This document shows, in pieces, positions 8,119-16,921 of a DNA stretch of 64,000 bases (positions within the stretch are counted from its first letter, which is position 1; each line of letters starts with the position of its first letter). Location of the stretch: positions 62,001 through 126,000 of the forward strand of contig JAOQAK010000052.1 of assembly GCA_025963635.1 (NCBI GenBank), in the 5' to 3' direction. Made by a program: the position numbers and the translations under genes. The notes under the pieces are model-generated. The model had not been told where the DNA came from and did not search any database. It saw nothing but the letters and a program-made list of their open reading frames with translations. This stretch comes from Ferruginibacter sp. Lineage in GTDB: Bacteria > Bacteroidota > Bacteroidia > Chitinophagales > Chitinophagaceae.

Positions 8119-8645
8119 CAGCGGCTGTGGCAAATATAGAAATCGTTCCATTCAGTGAAGAAAATGCTATGCATTTTACCAGGCTCAATACCGGTTGGCT
8201 TGAAAAATACTTTTTTGTTGAGCCCATAGATCATCAAATGTTAAACGATCCGAAACACTTCTTTATCGACCAGGGAGGATATATTTTTTTCGCCAAAATA
8301 AACGGAGAAGTTGCGGGAACCTTTGCCTTATTAAAAGAATCAAAGGGCGTGTACGAGTTATCGAAAATGGCTGTGTATGAAAAATACCAGGGAATTAAGA
8401 TTGGAAATGTGATGATCGAATTTTGTATTGAAAAAGCTGCAGCACTAAAACTTACGAAATTAATATTGTATTCCAATACAAAACTGCTGCCGGCAATACA
8501 TCTTTATAAAAAATACGGGTTTATTGAAGTGCCTATTACCGACTCGATCTACAAAAGATCGAATATCAAAATGGAACTGGCGAACGGCGAACGGCCAGTG
8601 CGGGACATTGCATTCACCATTGACCATTCACCATTGACATTATGA
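8115..8645 (+). CDS. GNAT N-acetyltransferase between trpB and trpA
   Basis: A 176-residue GNAT protein with [20 protein letters not shown] as acetyl-CoA-binding helix region and [17 protein letters not shown] as the closing motif. The GTG start at 8115 overlaps the trpB stop (GTGA), and the stop overlaps the trpA ATG, so it is tightly inside the operon. The last residues, about IDHSPLTL, are encoded by a dispersed repeat (8613-8637), which suggests the C-terminus was remodelled by repeat insertion. The substrate is unknown. A later ATG at 8169 is a possible alternative start. Confidence 0.88.
   Translation: MTAAVANIEIVPFSEENAMHFTRLNTGWLEKYFFVEPIDHQMLNDPKHFFIDQGGYIFFAKINGEVAGTFALLKESKGVYELSKMAVYEKYQGIKIGNVMIEFCIEKAAALKLTKLILYSNTKLLPAIHLYKKYGFIEVPITDSIYKRSNIKMELANGERPVRDIAFTIDHSPLTL
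8613..8637 (+). repeat. Dispersed ACCATTGACCATTCACC repeat inside a GNAT gene
   Basis: The 24 bases at 8613-8636 are identical to 17571-17594, a non-coding stretch between two minus-strand genes. Here the repeat forms the last codons of the GNAT gene and ends just before the trpA start. A shorter inverse version lies at 3838-3850. Confidence 0.75.
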
Positions 8646-9412
8646 ACAGAATTGACCAGTTATTTAAAGAAAAGCATCACCGGGTATTAAATGTTTATTG
8701 CACGGCGGGTTACCCGAAGCTCGATAGTATTCAGCAGGTGCTGGCATCTTTGCAACTTCGCGGTGCAGATATTGTTGAAATTGGCATGCCTTACAGCGAT
8801 CCGCTGGCGGATGGACCCGTAATTCAGCAAAGCAATATGGTTGCGCTCGAAAACGGCATGAGTATTCCTGTACTTTTTGAACAATTGAAAAACATCAGGG
8901 AAACCATCGAACTACCAATTATTTTGATGGGGTATATGAACCCTATTCTCCAGTTTGGGCTTGAAAAATTTTGTAAAATTGCCGAGGAAGTTGGTGTGGA
9001 TGGAATCATTTTACCCGATCTGCCCATGTACGAGTTTGAAACTGAATACCAGCAACTCTTTGAAAAACATGGACTTCGTTTTATCTTTCTTGTAACCCCG
9101 GAAACAAGCGAAGAGCGAATCAGGAAAATCGACGGCTTATCAAGTGGCTTTTTATATGCTGTATCTTCTTCATCTACTACCGGCAACAATAAGGCCATTG
9201 AAGACCAGGAAATGTATTTTAAGAAGTTGCAGGACATGAAATTGAAGAATCCCATCCTGGTTGGATTTGGTATAAAGGACAAATCAACTTTCCAATCGGC
9301 CTGTCAATATACCAATGGCGCTATCATTGGGAGCGCCTACATAAGGGCGCTTGAGCATTCAATGGATATTGATCTTACTACTAAAGAATTCCTAAATGCG
9401 ATCCTGCACTAA
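8642..9412 (+). CDS. trpA: Tryptophan synthase alpha chain
   Basis: Cleaves indole-glycerol phosphate to indole and glyceraldehyde phosphate and passes indole to TrpB. The 256 residues include the catalytic Glu in VEIGMPYSDPLADGP, the catalytic Asp in the same segment, GVDGIILPDLP, and SSSSTTGN as the flexible loop. GFGIKD forms the phosphate site. It begins within the stop of the preceding GNAT gene and closes the operon; 45 bases later a new signal-peptide protein begins. I see no clear terminator after it. Confidence 0.96.
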   Translation: MNRIDQLFKEKHHRVLNVYCTAGYPKLDSIQQVLASLQLRGADIVEIGMPYSDPLADGPVIQQSNMVALENGMSIPVLFEQLKNIRETIELPIILMGYMNPILQFGLEKFCKIAEEVGVDGIILPDLPMYEFETEYQQLFEKHGLRFIFLVTPETSEERIRKIDGLSSGFLYAVSSSSTTGNNKAIEDQEMYFKKLQDMKLKNPILVGFGIKDKSTFQSACQYTNGAIIGSAYIRALEHSMDIDLTTKEFLNAILH

Positions 9413-9457
9413 TTCATTATCGTTAAATCTGGCTAAATTGCGCCAATAATTGATTAT

Positions 9458-10564
9458 ATGTATAAAATTTCCCTTTTCGTACTGCTATTTCCTGTGTTGG
9501 CTTTTGCACAAACGAAAGCAAAGGTAAAAACGGCTGCTAAGCCTGCAAAAGTGGCAAATACTGTAACAGTAGCCGAACCTAAGCTCTCTGTTGGTTTTAC
9601 GATCAAGGCTAATATTACTGGCTTTCCCGACGGCACTCCTGTCGCTCTGCTGAATGGTCAGACAGGAGCTCCGGAATTGGAAACCATTATCAGTAAAAAT
9701 ACATTTGCATTCAAAGGGAAAGTGTCCACCCCGGATTTTAAGGTGATATTAATTAATAAAACGCCTCCTTATATCACCCTGTTTTTAGACAATAGTACTG
9801 TGAAAATTACCGGGAAAAAAGATTCCCTGGAATATGTTACTACTTCAGGGTCCCCTTCTAATTATGATTACAATAAGTTGTCTTATTTATTGATGCCCTA
9901 CCAAAAAGTATTCGCTCAGAATGCCGTGTATGATTCCGGAGCTTTTGCAGGAGCTAAAGAAGTTGCTGCCAGTTTTGTGAGAAATCAGCCCGGTTCTTAT
10001 ATTTCCCCGTTGGCCATCATCCGGTATAGCCAACTTGCTGATGATACAAAAACCACTGAAGAGTTGTTTGGACTTTTATCACCGGAGGTAAAGAAATCAC
10101 CGATGGGAAGTTATGTGGCCCAACAAATTACCGAAGCAAAGAGAAACGCGATCGGTACCGTAATGGCGGATTTTACCCAGGCCGACACAACAGGGAAGCC
10201 GGTGAGTCTTACATCATATCGTGGCAAATATGTACTGATCGATTTTTGGGCCAGCTGGTGCAGGCCCTGCAGGCAGGAAAATCCTAACGTAGTGGCCACT
10301 TATAACAAGTTCAAAGATAAAAACTTTACAGTGCTGGGCGTTTCTTTAGACAGGGCAAAACAATCCTGGATTGATGCGATCAATATGGATGGACTTACCT
10401 GGGGACACGTTAGCGACCTGCAGTACTGGTCGAATGCTGTAGCACAACAATTTCAAATAACAAGCATTCCTCAAAACTTTTTGATTGATCCGGAAGGAAG
10501 AATCATCGCCAAGAATTTGCGTGGACCCGCTTTGGAGAAAAAATTATCAATGATCTTGAAATAG
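9458..10564 (+). CDS. TlpA-type thioredoxin-like disulfide reductase with N-terminal DUF4369-like domain
   Basis: A 368-residue exported protein with signal peptide (about 1-17, LFVLLFPVLAFAQ). Residues about 45-130 resemble the beta-rich DUF4369 domain often found before TlpA modules in Bacteroidota, followed by a helical linker. The thioredoxin domain from about 235 has the redox motif WCRPC (Cys268, Cys271) within DFWASWCRPCRQENP and the cis-Pro loop TSIPQNFLIDPEG. It should reduce or rearrange disulfides, or assist cytochrome maturation, in the periplasm. It follows trpA on the same strand but has no functional link to tryptophan synthesis. Confidence 0.9.
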   Translation: MYKISLFVLLFPVLAFAQTKAKVKTAAKPAKVANTVTVAEPKLSVGFTIKANITGFPDGTPVALLNGQTGAPELETIISKNTFAFKGKVSTPDFKVILINKTPPYITLFLDNSTVKITGKKDSLEYVTTSGSPSNYDYNKLSYLLMPYQKVFAQNAVYDSGAFAGAKEVAASFVRNQPGSYISPLAIIRYSQLADDTKTTEELFGLLSPEVKKSPMGSYVAQQITEAKRNAIGTVMADFTQADTTGKPVSLTSYRGKYVLIDFWASWCRPCRQENPNVVATYNKFKDKNFTVLGVSLDRAKQSWIDAINMDGLTWGHVSDLQYWSNAVAQQFQITSIPQNFLIDPEGRIIAKNLRGPALEKKLSMILK

Positions 10565-10620
10565 TCGACAGATGCTAATGTTGGCGTAAAGACCAGTCAT
10601 CCTTCATTTGTGATTATCCA

Positions 10621-11142
10621 TCAAATTAATTTCTTGACTTCAAATTGAATCGCGTCCAACACAACGGGTCCCAGTTCGGAATTGTTGTTAGATGCGTATT
10701 CAAGGATCAGTTTACTTAAATCGGTCGCATTCGCTCCGGGAGACAATGTTGCCGAAAGCTGGTTGATAATAAAAATGTTTTGTTCCTTCATATTGGTCAC
10801 TGCTTTCCAAACTTCAGGATTGACATACATCTGCTGCGTGGTATTGTGCTCGTACTCGTTCCGGATCGCCTCTACCATCCCCGCTTGTAATTCATCCGCA
10901 GTTAAACCAACGGAATGCATCCGGGAAACCAGGTTCTTTAGCGTGATCCGGTCCGTAAGCAAAGTAAGCCGCTCGTAAGCCTGTAGCGGCAACAGTCCAT
11001 TTGCTGCAGCCGGCACAGGTTGTTGCACTTTCATTTCTCTCCTTAACAGGCGTAATTCCGTTAATAAATAGAATACTAAACCAAAGAGCATAACGATTGC
11101 TATTCCGGTTAACTCAGGAAATCCAACTTCAAATAACAACAT
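10621..11142 (-). CDS. Uncharacterised single-pass membrane protein
   Basis: 173 residues with one hydrophobic segment (about 11-29, LTGIAIVMLFGLVFYLLTE), a short basic stretch, then a soluble helical domain. It includes LPLQAYERLTLLTDRI and an acidic-helical part, and ends with a stretch rich in Asn and hydrophobics. I recognise the general pattern from conserved Bacteroidota hypotheticals but cannot give a function. It is divergent from the HesB gene, sharing a short upstream region of about 110 bases. Confidence 0.8.
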   Translation of the reverse strand: MLLFEVGFPELTGIAIVMLFGLVFYLLTELRLLRREMKVQQPVPAAANGLLPLQAYERLTLLTDRITLKNLVSRMHSVGLTADELQAGMVEAIRNEYEHNTTQQMYVNPEVWKAVTNMKEQNIFIINQLSATLSPGANATDLSKLILEYASNNNSELGPVVLDAIQFEVKKLI

Positions 11143-11228
11143 GTTTTTTATTACAAAAATAGGATGTGGCAGCTAATAAATTCCTTCTTTCGGAAAATCA
11201 GGTGGGGAGACGGTTTAAAATGTTTTTA

Positions 11229-11236
11229 TACCTTTG
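11229..11236 (+). promoter_or_regulatory. Bacteroidota -7 promoter element before the HesB gene
   Basis: TACCTTTG matches the TAnnTTTG consensus exactly and lies 17 bases before the ATG at 11253. No good -33 TTTG element is seen at the usual distance. Its position inside a longer open frame beginning at 11166 argues that the gene starts at 11253. Confidence 0.6.
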
Positions 11237-11252
11237 CATAATAAAAAATAAT

Positions 11253-11594
11253 ATGGAAGCAATAGCAATACCGGTTAGTTTGACAAAAGGCGCTGTAGAA
11301 GAAATCAGGCGTTTAATGAGCGAAGACAGTTTTGACAAAAGCAATGTTTTGAGATTGGGCGTAAAAGGTGGCGGTTGCAGCGGAATGACCTACGTACTGG
11401 GATTTGATGCACCTACTGATAAGGACGAACATTTTGAAATAGAAGGAATTCCATGCATCATGGAGAAAACACACGGAATATATTTAATGGGTATGGAAGT
11501 AGATTGGCAAGGTGGTTTGAATTCCCGCGGATTTACTTTTAACAATCCGAATGCCAGCAAGACCTGCGGTTGCGGAACTTCTTTTGCTGTCTGA
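11253..11594 (+). CDS. HesB/IscA-type iron-sulfur cluster assembly protein
   Basis: 113 residues from the preferred ATG. A-type carrier that receives Fe-S clusters and hands them to target proteins. The three conserved cysteines are visible: one in KGGGCSGMTY and two in KTCGCGTSF near the C-terminus, with the NPNASKTCGCG motif complete. The open frame extends upstream to 11166, but those extra residues are unlike the family and contain the promoter element at 11229, so I place the start at 11253. It stands alone, without isc or suf partners in the window. A hairpin terminator follows. Confidence 0.93.
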   Translation: MEAIAIPVSLTKGAVEEIRRLMSEDSFDKSNVLRLGVKGGGCSGMTYVLGFDAPTDKDEHFEIEGIPCIMEKTHGIYLMGMEVDWQGGLNSRGFTFNNPNASKTCGCGTSFAV

Positions 11595-11614
11595 TTTCGA
11601 TTCATAGAAAAAAG

Positions 11615-11652
11615 GAAAAATGCCTTTCATGGGCGTTTTTCTTTTGTTTTTT
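11615..11652 (+). terminator. Intrinsic terminator after the HesB gene
   Basis: GAAAAATGCC (11615-11624) pairs with GGCGTTTTTC (11632-11641), one T-G pair and a seven-base loop, followed by TTTTGTTTTTT. It lies 20 bases after the HesB stop. Confidence 0.75.
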
Positions 11653-11814
11653 AGCCCAAAAAATATTATCGGCGGTAGCTTTGTAGGATATCAATTAAGT
11701 GATTTGTTAAGCATTTAATACCAGGTGTTTACGGCTTCATTTATTTTCCTTCTTCGAATTTGTCCATTGGAACTCTTATAATAAATGGCATGGCTTCCAT
11801 CTGAAGTAAAAAAG

Positions 11815-12165
11815 TCAGTTTTCCCCTTTTGCATTAATTGTTATCACAGCATTCTTACTATTTCCCTGGTCATCTTTGAAAGTAGTGTTGAGGATGGATT
11901 TGCCTTCCTTGTAAGGGATGGACCAACTGCAACTATCGGAATGGATCACTCCCTCCATTTTTTTACCACCGGGCCTGATAACAATATTAGGGTGATTTAT
12001 TTCAATTACGGTATTTTCAGGTACCATATTCTGAAGAAGGCTGTCGGCACCAAGGTATTCTGTCTTGCTGGAATGAATCACCAGGCTTTTTTCACATTGG
12101 GCAACACAAAACGTACTACAAGCGAGTAGAAAACCAATTGCCATACTGATTTTTTTCATTTTCAT
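11815..12165 (-). CDS. Small secreted protein of unknown function
   Basis: 116 residues with a clear signal peptide (MKKISMAIGFLLACSTFCVAQ) followed by about 95 residues likely to be beta-rich. The mature part contains two cysteines (in QCEKSL and SDSCSWS) that could form a disulfide, and ends KNAVITINAKGEN. I do not recognise the family. It is transcribed towards the HesB terminator. About 160 bases upstream lies a terminator-like hairpin on the same strand (12325-12356), which would shield it from upstream transcription or control it. Confidence 0.7.
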   Translation of the reverse strand: MKMKKISMAIGFLLACSTFCVAQCEKSLVIHSSKTEYLGADSLLQNMVPENTVIEINHPNIVIRPGGKKMEGVIHSDSCSWSIPYKEGKSILNTTFKDDQGNSKNAVITINAKGEN

Positions 12166-12324
12166 AATTTACGGGTGAATAGTACAGCAAACATGTATTG
12201 ACAATCTCACCAATGCCAGTAAATTGATATAAGAGGCAGATTAAGAAGCATGGCCGGCCCGGTAGTGAATTTATGAAGGGTGGCGTCAGCGTAATGCTGA
12301 AATTCAGTACGAGGTGAACATAAG

Positions 12325-12356
12325 TAAAAAACCCCGTTCCTGAAGGGACCCGGGGT
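12325..12356 (-). terminator. Terminator or attenuator-like hairpin without an obvious operon
   Basis: On the minus strand AACCCC-GGGTCCC-TTCA-GGAAC-GGGGTT folds into a strong hairpin with a two-base bulge, followed by six T. It sits in the 500-base gap between the secreted protein (starts 12165) and the broken SgcJ-type gene (ends 12667). Just upstream a minus-strand frame from 12415 reads three Thr codons in a row (12359-12367) after an Ile codon, which resembles an amino-acid leader peptide, but that frame has no early stop. The rest of 12166-12666 shows nothing else. Confidence 0.6.
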
Positions 12357-12666
12357 TGCGTGGTTGTGATTCCAGCGATAAGACTCAAATTCAAAAAATA
12401 AAACCATTGCCTCATTTCCTTCTATTAAGATGGTAAATGGAATCAATGGTTTAATGGTAGTTTTGACAAAATGTTAAATACAGGAAAGTCGGGTGTACAT
12501 TCTATTGTTACGCTTCTTTGGGGCACTGTTTATTTTGCAATTTATTAACAAAGCTCTCCACGGGAAAGGACATTAGGGGTACTTAAAAGCAGGGCTATGA
12601 CGTTTTTAAACCAGTTTAAGAAATTGCCGGAAGAGATTACCTGTTTTATTTTCTAATAATTCACTG

Positions 12667-13161
12667 TTATGGCTTGTAATTCTTTTCATTAGGTTTTTGT
12701 TCCTCAAAAGCATGCTGTAGCTCAGCGGTTAATTGTTGCACCAGGTTTGGCCGGTTGTGGAAAGCAGCCGGGGTATTTTGGAACAGCGCTACGCGGAATT
12801 GCTCTCCGGCTTTTTGTGCAATCATGGTTTGGATCGCATTGACGGCGGGATTAATAATTGATCCTCCCGCTGGAATCATTCCTGCCACTGCACGTAGTAG
12901 AAAAATGGTAGTGGCAAGTGGCCTCACTTCCCGGACAATACCGATGTAAGAAGCCACCGGGTGATTAGCAAATATTGCATTAATCTCTTAATTGATTTGC
13001 TGTTGCCCATTCATTTGGCTTCCATCAAAACCAATCGAATTACCCTCCCTGGCAAACAAGCCTGCGAAGCCGGCTGCATCATGGTTATTCCAATGTGTTA
13101 ATAATAGTTGGTAAAGCTTACGTACATTTTCTTGATCGTTTTCATTTACAATATTGTCCAT
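12667..13161 (-). pseudogene. SgcJ/EcaC-type NTF2-fold protein interrupted by one stop codon
   Basis: Read from ATG at 13161 the frame gives a complete protein of about 164 codons: RKLYQLLLTHWNNHDAAGF, the family segment SIGFDGSQMNGQQQIN, and then, in the same frame, a TAA at 12988-12990. Behind it EINAIFANHP, VREVRPL, FLLRAVAGMIP, NPAVNAIQTM and RVALFQNTPAAFHNRP continue to the normal C-terminus. The two halves together have the expected length and order for SgcJ/EcaC (DUF4440-like) proteins, so a single nonsense change, for example CAA or GAA to TAA, is the simplest reading. The distal part could also be translated from the ATG at 12957. Sequencing error is possible. Confidence 0.85.
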
Positions 13162-13255
13162 TGAAAATCAGTTTTTGTTTAATTTCTATACGGTTGCTAT
13201 TGTTTTCCTGGTAATCACCACGCCTGTTGTAATAGAAATGCCAGACCTCTAACGA

Positions 13256-13618
13256 TTATTTTTCACTGGCGGATTGAAGTATCGGCCTGGGATCAAAAAC
13301 TACCCTCAGCGAGGCTACTTTCCCATCCTCCACTTTGTACCAACCACAGCCATAAACGATTACACTGCCCATGGTGAGATTATAAAGAAGACAAACATCT
13401 TCATCATCTGTAAACACTTTTAAAATGTCGTATTTGAGGAGCATTTTTTTCATGTCATCAAAATATGCATCGGAGCCATTGCGGGAGCCAAGCACGCCCA
13501 TAAACGACATGCTTTCGCTCGCATAGATTTTGGCCGTTTTGAAATCTTCGTCGTTTATTGCTTGTACAAAAGCAAGCACTACATCTTTAGGTGATTTTGC
13601 GTGGTTGTGTTTTGACAT
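13256..13618 (-). CDS. SnoaL-like/NTF2-fold protein
   Basis: 120 residues of the cone-shaped NTF2-like fold: the opening helix KDVVLAFVQAINDEDFKTAK, a middle strand with DEDVCLLYNLTMGSV, and the closing GWYKVEDGKVASLRVVFDPRP strand pair with the RVVFDPR end common in SnoaL-like proteins. Such proteins are small hydrolases, isomerases or binding domains; no catalytic residues can be named. It is next to the broken SgcJ/EcaC gene, another NTF2-fold protein on the same strand, so the two may once have formed a unit. Confidence 0.85.
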   Translation of the reverse strand: MSKHNHAKSPKDVVLAFVQAINDEDFKTAKIYASESMSFMGVLGSRNGSDAYFDDMKKMLLKYDILKVFTDDEDVCLLYNLTMGSVIVYGCGWYKVEDGKVASLRVVFDPRPILQSASEK

Positions 13619-13823
13619 TTCTCTTATTTTGGAGGTATAAACAGATATATCATTAGAGTAATTTTTATGCCAGTTTTAACCGGGGTTCAACAAGCAACCA
13701 TCAACTTATTGCCGGCAATTGCCTTTCATCATAATTTTTTCTTCGAATTTGAAACATTTCCATCTTAATCTTAGATTGCATTTACATGATATATTTTTTA
13801 TCTCACCAAACTAAAATGCTATT

Positions 13824-15458
13824 GTGAAAAGACGCGACTTCTTATCCATCACAGCCCTGGGCCTTGGCGCCGCAGCGCTTCCCGGAATTCCGATTTTGGG
13901 GAATCCCGTTCCATTAGATACTCCCTGGTTTAGTATTGATGTAGCGGTAAAAAAACGGATGGCAGATATAGCGCTCAACGAAGCCCTTTCGAAAGGTGCA
14001 ACTTATACGGATGTACGTATCGGCAGGTATTTAAATCAATATGTAATTACCCGCGAAGAGAAAGTGCAGAACATCGTAAATACAGAATCTTTTGGCATTG
14101 GGATCCGTGTAATTGCTAATGGAAGCTGGGGCTTCGCCGCAACGGATTCTACCGATAATGACAGCATTGCCAAAGCAGCTCAACTTGCAGTAGTCATTGC
14201 CAAAGAAAATGCGAGATTGTTAAGTGAACCCGTGCAACTGGCGCCACAAAAGGGTTATGGCGAAGTGTCATGGAAAGCACCCATTGAAAAAAATACTTTT
14301 GAAGTTCCGATAAAAGAAAAAGTAGACTTGTTGATGGCGGTAAACGGTGCCGCGTTGAAAAGTGGCGCCAACTATGTTAACTCGATCATCTTCGCAGTAA
14401 ATGAACAAAAATATTTTGCCTCGAGCGATGGTTCTTATATCGATCAGGATGTACATCGCATCTGGCCAACTTTTACCATCACAAAAGTCGATGCTAAAAC
14501 CGGCAAGTTTGAAACCCGCAACGCATTAAGCGCTCCAAGAGGGATGGGATACGAGTACCTGGTTCCTTCCGAATCCGAAAAAATAAAAGGAGTTACCAGC
14601 TTATACAAGAACCGATATGATATGTTGGAAGATGCAACCCTTGGTGCAGCGCAGGTAGGGGAGAAGCTGGCTGCAAAATCAGTGGAAGCGGGCAAATACG
14701 ACCTGGTGCTGGATCCCACAAATTTATGGCTTACGATTCACGAATCTGTCGGGCATCCTACAGAACTCGACCGGGTATTGGGTTACGAAGCCAATTATGC
14801 AGGAACGAGTTTCTTAACGCTCGATAAATGGGAATCAAAGAAATTTAATTTCGGCAGTAAACCCGTAAATATTTTTGCAGATAAAACCCAACCCGGGTCG
14901 CTTGGAGCCGTAGGCTATGATGATGAAGGAGTGAAAACAGGTAAATGGGATCTTATAAAAGATGGAGTCCTCGTAAACTACCAGGTAATACGTGACCAGG
15001 CACATATCCTGGGCTTGAATGCTTCGCAGGGATGTTGTTATGCGGATAACTGGAGCGATGTGCAGTTTCAGCGCATGCCCAATGTTTCTTTGCAACCCGG
15101 TAAATCGCCTTTGAGTGTGGCAGATATGATCAAAAATGTGGAGAAAGGAATTTATATCGTAGGAGACAGTTCCTATTCAATCGATCAGCAACGGTATAAT
15201 TTCCAGTTTAGCGGCCAGTTGTATTACGAAATAAAAAATGGAAAAATCGCGGGCATGTTACGGGATGTTGCTTACCAGTCTAATACCCAGGAATTCTGGA
15301 ATTCGTGTGCTGCAATCGCAGATGAAAGCGATTACCGCATGGGTGGCTCTTTTTTCGATGGAAAAGGACAGCCGGGACAGGTAAGTGCCGTTTCGCATGG
15401 TGCATCCACTACCAGGTTTAATGGAGTAAACGTAATTAATACAGCAAGAAAAATTTAA
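13824..15458 (+). CDS. tldD: TldD-type metallopeptidase with Tat signal
   Basis: 544 residues. The N-terminus MKRRDFLSITALGLGAAALP is a twin-arginine signal, kept only if the GTG at 13824 is the start. Residues 306-311 read HESVGH, the HExxxH zinc-binding motif of TldD, followed by the family segment PTELDRVLGYEANYAGTSFL; QGCCYADNW and the C-terminal GGSFFDGKGQPGQ are also typical. TldD and TldE form a protease that in E. coli degrades unfolded peptides and matures microcin B17. A Tat signal suggests the Bacteroidota version works outside the cytoplasm. The partner gene follows after four bases. Confidence 0.93.
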   Translation: MKRRDFLSITALGLGAAALPGIPILGNPVPLDTPWFSIDVAVKKRMADIALNEALSKGATYTDVRIGRYLNQYVITREEKVQNIVNTESFGIGIRVIANGSWGFAATDSTDNDSIAKAAQLAVVIAKENARLLSEPVQLAPQKGYGEVSWKAPIEKNTFEVPIKEKVDLLMAVNGAALKSGANYVNSIIFAVNEQKYFASSDGSYIDQDVHRIWPTFTITKVDAKTGKFETRNALSAPRGMGYEYLVPSESEKIKGVTSLYKNRYDMLEDATLGAAQVGEKLAAKSVEAGKYDLVLDPTNLWLTIHESVGHPTELDRVLGYEANYAGTSFLTLDKWESKKFNFGSKPVNIFADKTQPGSLGAVGYDDEGVKTGKWDLIKDGVLVNYQVIRDQAHILGLNASQGCCYADNWSDVQFQRMPNVSLQPGKSPLSVADMIKNVEKGIYIVGDSSYSIDQQRYNFQFSGQLYYEIKNGKIAGMLRDVAYQSNTQEFWNSCAAIADESDYRMGGSFFDGKGQPGQVSAVSHGASTTRFNGVNVINTARKI

Positions 15459-15462
15459 GTAT

Positions 15463-16800
15463 ATGCCCCTGTTGACAAAAGAAGCATCCATGGAATTGTT
15501 AAAGAAAGTATTGAGCTATTCAAAGGCGGATGAATGCGAAGTAAATTTATCGGGCTCAGATGGTGGAAATATCCGCTATGCCCGGAATTCGGTTTCCACC
15601 AGTGGTGGCATTACACAAAATACATTGGCCGTAACTTCTTCTTTCGGAAAAAAATCCGGTATTGCCACCATTAATGAATTTGATGATGCATCGCTGCAAA
15701 AAGTAGTAAAAAGATCTGAAGAGCTTGCGCAACTCGCTCCTGAAAATCCCGAATACGTGCCCTTTTTAGGTCCGCAGCAATACCTGGAGGAGTCCAAAAC
15801 TTTTGAGCCCTCCACTGCTGAAATTGGCCCTAAGTTCCGCTCGGATGCCGTGGCTCAAAGCCTTGCCATTGCAAAACAAAATGACCTGACTGCCGCGGGA
15901 TTTCTGGAAAACAGCGCGGGGTTCAATGCGATGATGAATTCAAAAGGCCTGTTTGCTTACAATAAAGCCACCAATGTAAATTTCAATGTTACTTTAAGAA
16001 CAAAGGATGAGAAAGGGTCCGGGTATGCCTCGAAGGGTTACAATGATGTAAGCAAGCTGGATGTGGCCGCATCAACCAGGTTTGCTGCACAAAAAGCAAC
16101 CGGCTCAGGTAATGCAAAAGCGATTGAGCCCGGCAAATATACTGTTATACTTGAACCTGCTGCCGCGATTGTTTTATTGGAAACAATGTTGTTTGCCATG
16201 GATGCCCGCAGTGCCGATGAAGGCCGCAGTTTTCTTAGCAAGGCAGGCGGTAAAACCAAACTTGGTGAAAAGCTGGTGGATGAACGAGTAAATATTTACT
16301 CTGATCCACAGAACCCTGAATTGCCGACAAGTCCCTGGAACGGCGACGGCAGACCGCAGGAAAAGATAAGCTGGATTGAGAAAGGTGTAATGAAGAACTT
16401 ATTTTATTCCCGTTATTGGGCCGAAAAAAAAGGTGTTAAATCCATCCCGGCACCAGACGGCATTATCATGGAAGGCGGCACTGCGTCTATTGAAGATTTG
16501 ATCAAGGGAACTGAGAAAGGAATATTAGTCACAAGGCTTTGGTACATCAGGCAGGTGGATCCGCAAACGTTATTATATACCGGCTTAACCCGCGATGGAA
16601 CTTTTTATATTGAGAATGGCCAAATAAAATTCCCGGTGAAAAATTTCCGTTTCAATGAAAGTGCCGTCATCATGCTTAATAACCTGGAGGCATTGGGTAA
16701 ACCTGAACGCACGGTCAGTGGTGAATCCGGAACCCATGCATTGATACCACCGATGAAGATCAGGGACTTTACTTTTACTTCTCTTTCTGATGCAGTTTGA
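15463..16800 (+). CDS. TldE/PmbA-type partner subunit
   Basis: 445 residues, the non-metal-binding partner of TldD. The N-terminal domain (DECEVNLSGSDGGNIRYARNSV) and the central LLETMLFAMDARSADEGRSFLS and DERVNIYSDP segments are typical, with no HExxxH, as expected for the PmbA side. It ends in the usual beta-rich ENGQIKFPVKNFRFNESAV strand and LIPPMKIRDF. There is no signal peptide of its own in the chosen frame, so export would depend on the partner. It is four bases from tldD and followed by a clean terminator. Confidence 0.92.
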   Translation: MPLLTKEASMELLKKVLSYSKADECEVNLSGSDGGNIRYARNSVSTSGGITQNTLAVTSSFGKKSGIATINEFDDASLQKVVKRSEELAQLAPENPEYVPFLGPQQYLEESKTFEPSTAEIGPKFRSDAVAQSLAIAKQNDLTAAGFLENSAGFNAMMNSKGLFAYNKATNVNFNVTLRTKDEKGSGYASKGYNDVSKLDVAASTRFAAQKATGSGNAKAIEPGKYTVILEPAAAIVLLETMLFAMDARSADEGRSFLSKAGGKTKLGEKLVDERVNIYSDPQNPELPTSPWNGDGRPQEKISWIEKGVMKNLFYSRYWAEKKGVKSIPAPDGIIMEGGTASIEDLIKGTEKGILVTRLWYIRQVDPQTLLYTGLTRDGTFYIENGQIKFPVKNFRFNESAVIMLNNLEALGKPERTVSGESGTHALIPPMKIRDFTFTSLSDAV

Positions 16801-16827
16801 TTGAGTGCTCAGCAAGTAATTTATATT

Positions 16828-16855
16828 AAGCCTGCAGTGATGCAGGCTTTTGTTT
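16828..16855 (+). terminator. Intrinsic terminator after tldD-tldE
   Basis: AAGCCTGCA (16828-16836) and TGCAGGCTT (16841-16849) form a perfect nine-base stem with loop GTGA, followed by TTGTTTT. Confidence 0.85.
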
Positions 16856-16921
16856 TAAAATTATAAGGAAAGCAGCCGACTTCATCAACTCGTACGCTGA
16901 ATCTGCACTTCGAGTTCGTCT

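Noticed and set aside
11785..12129. Plus-strand frame opposite the small secreted protein
   Set aside because: The minus-strand reading has a signal peptide and proper start; the plus reading has no protein features.
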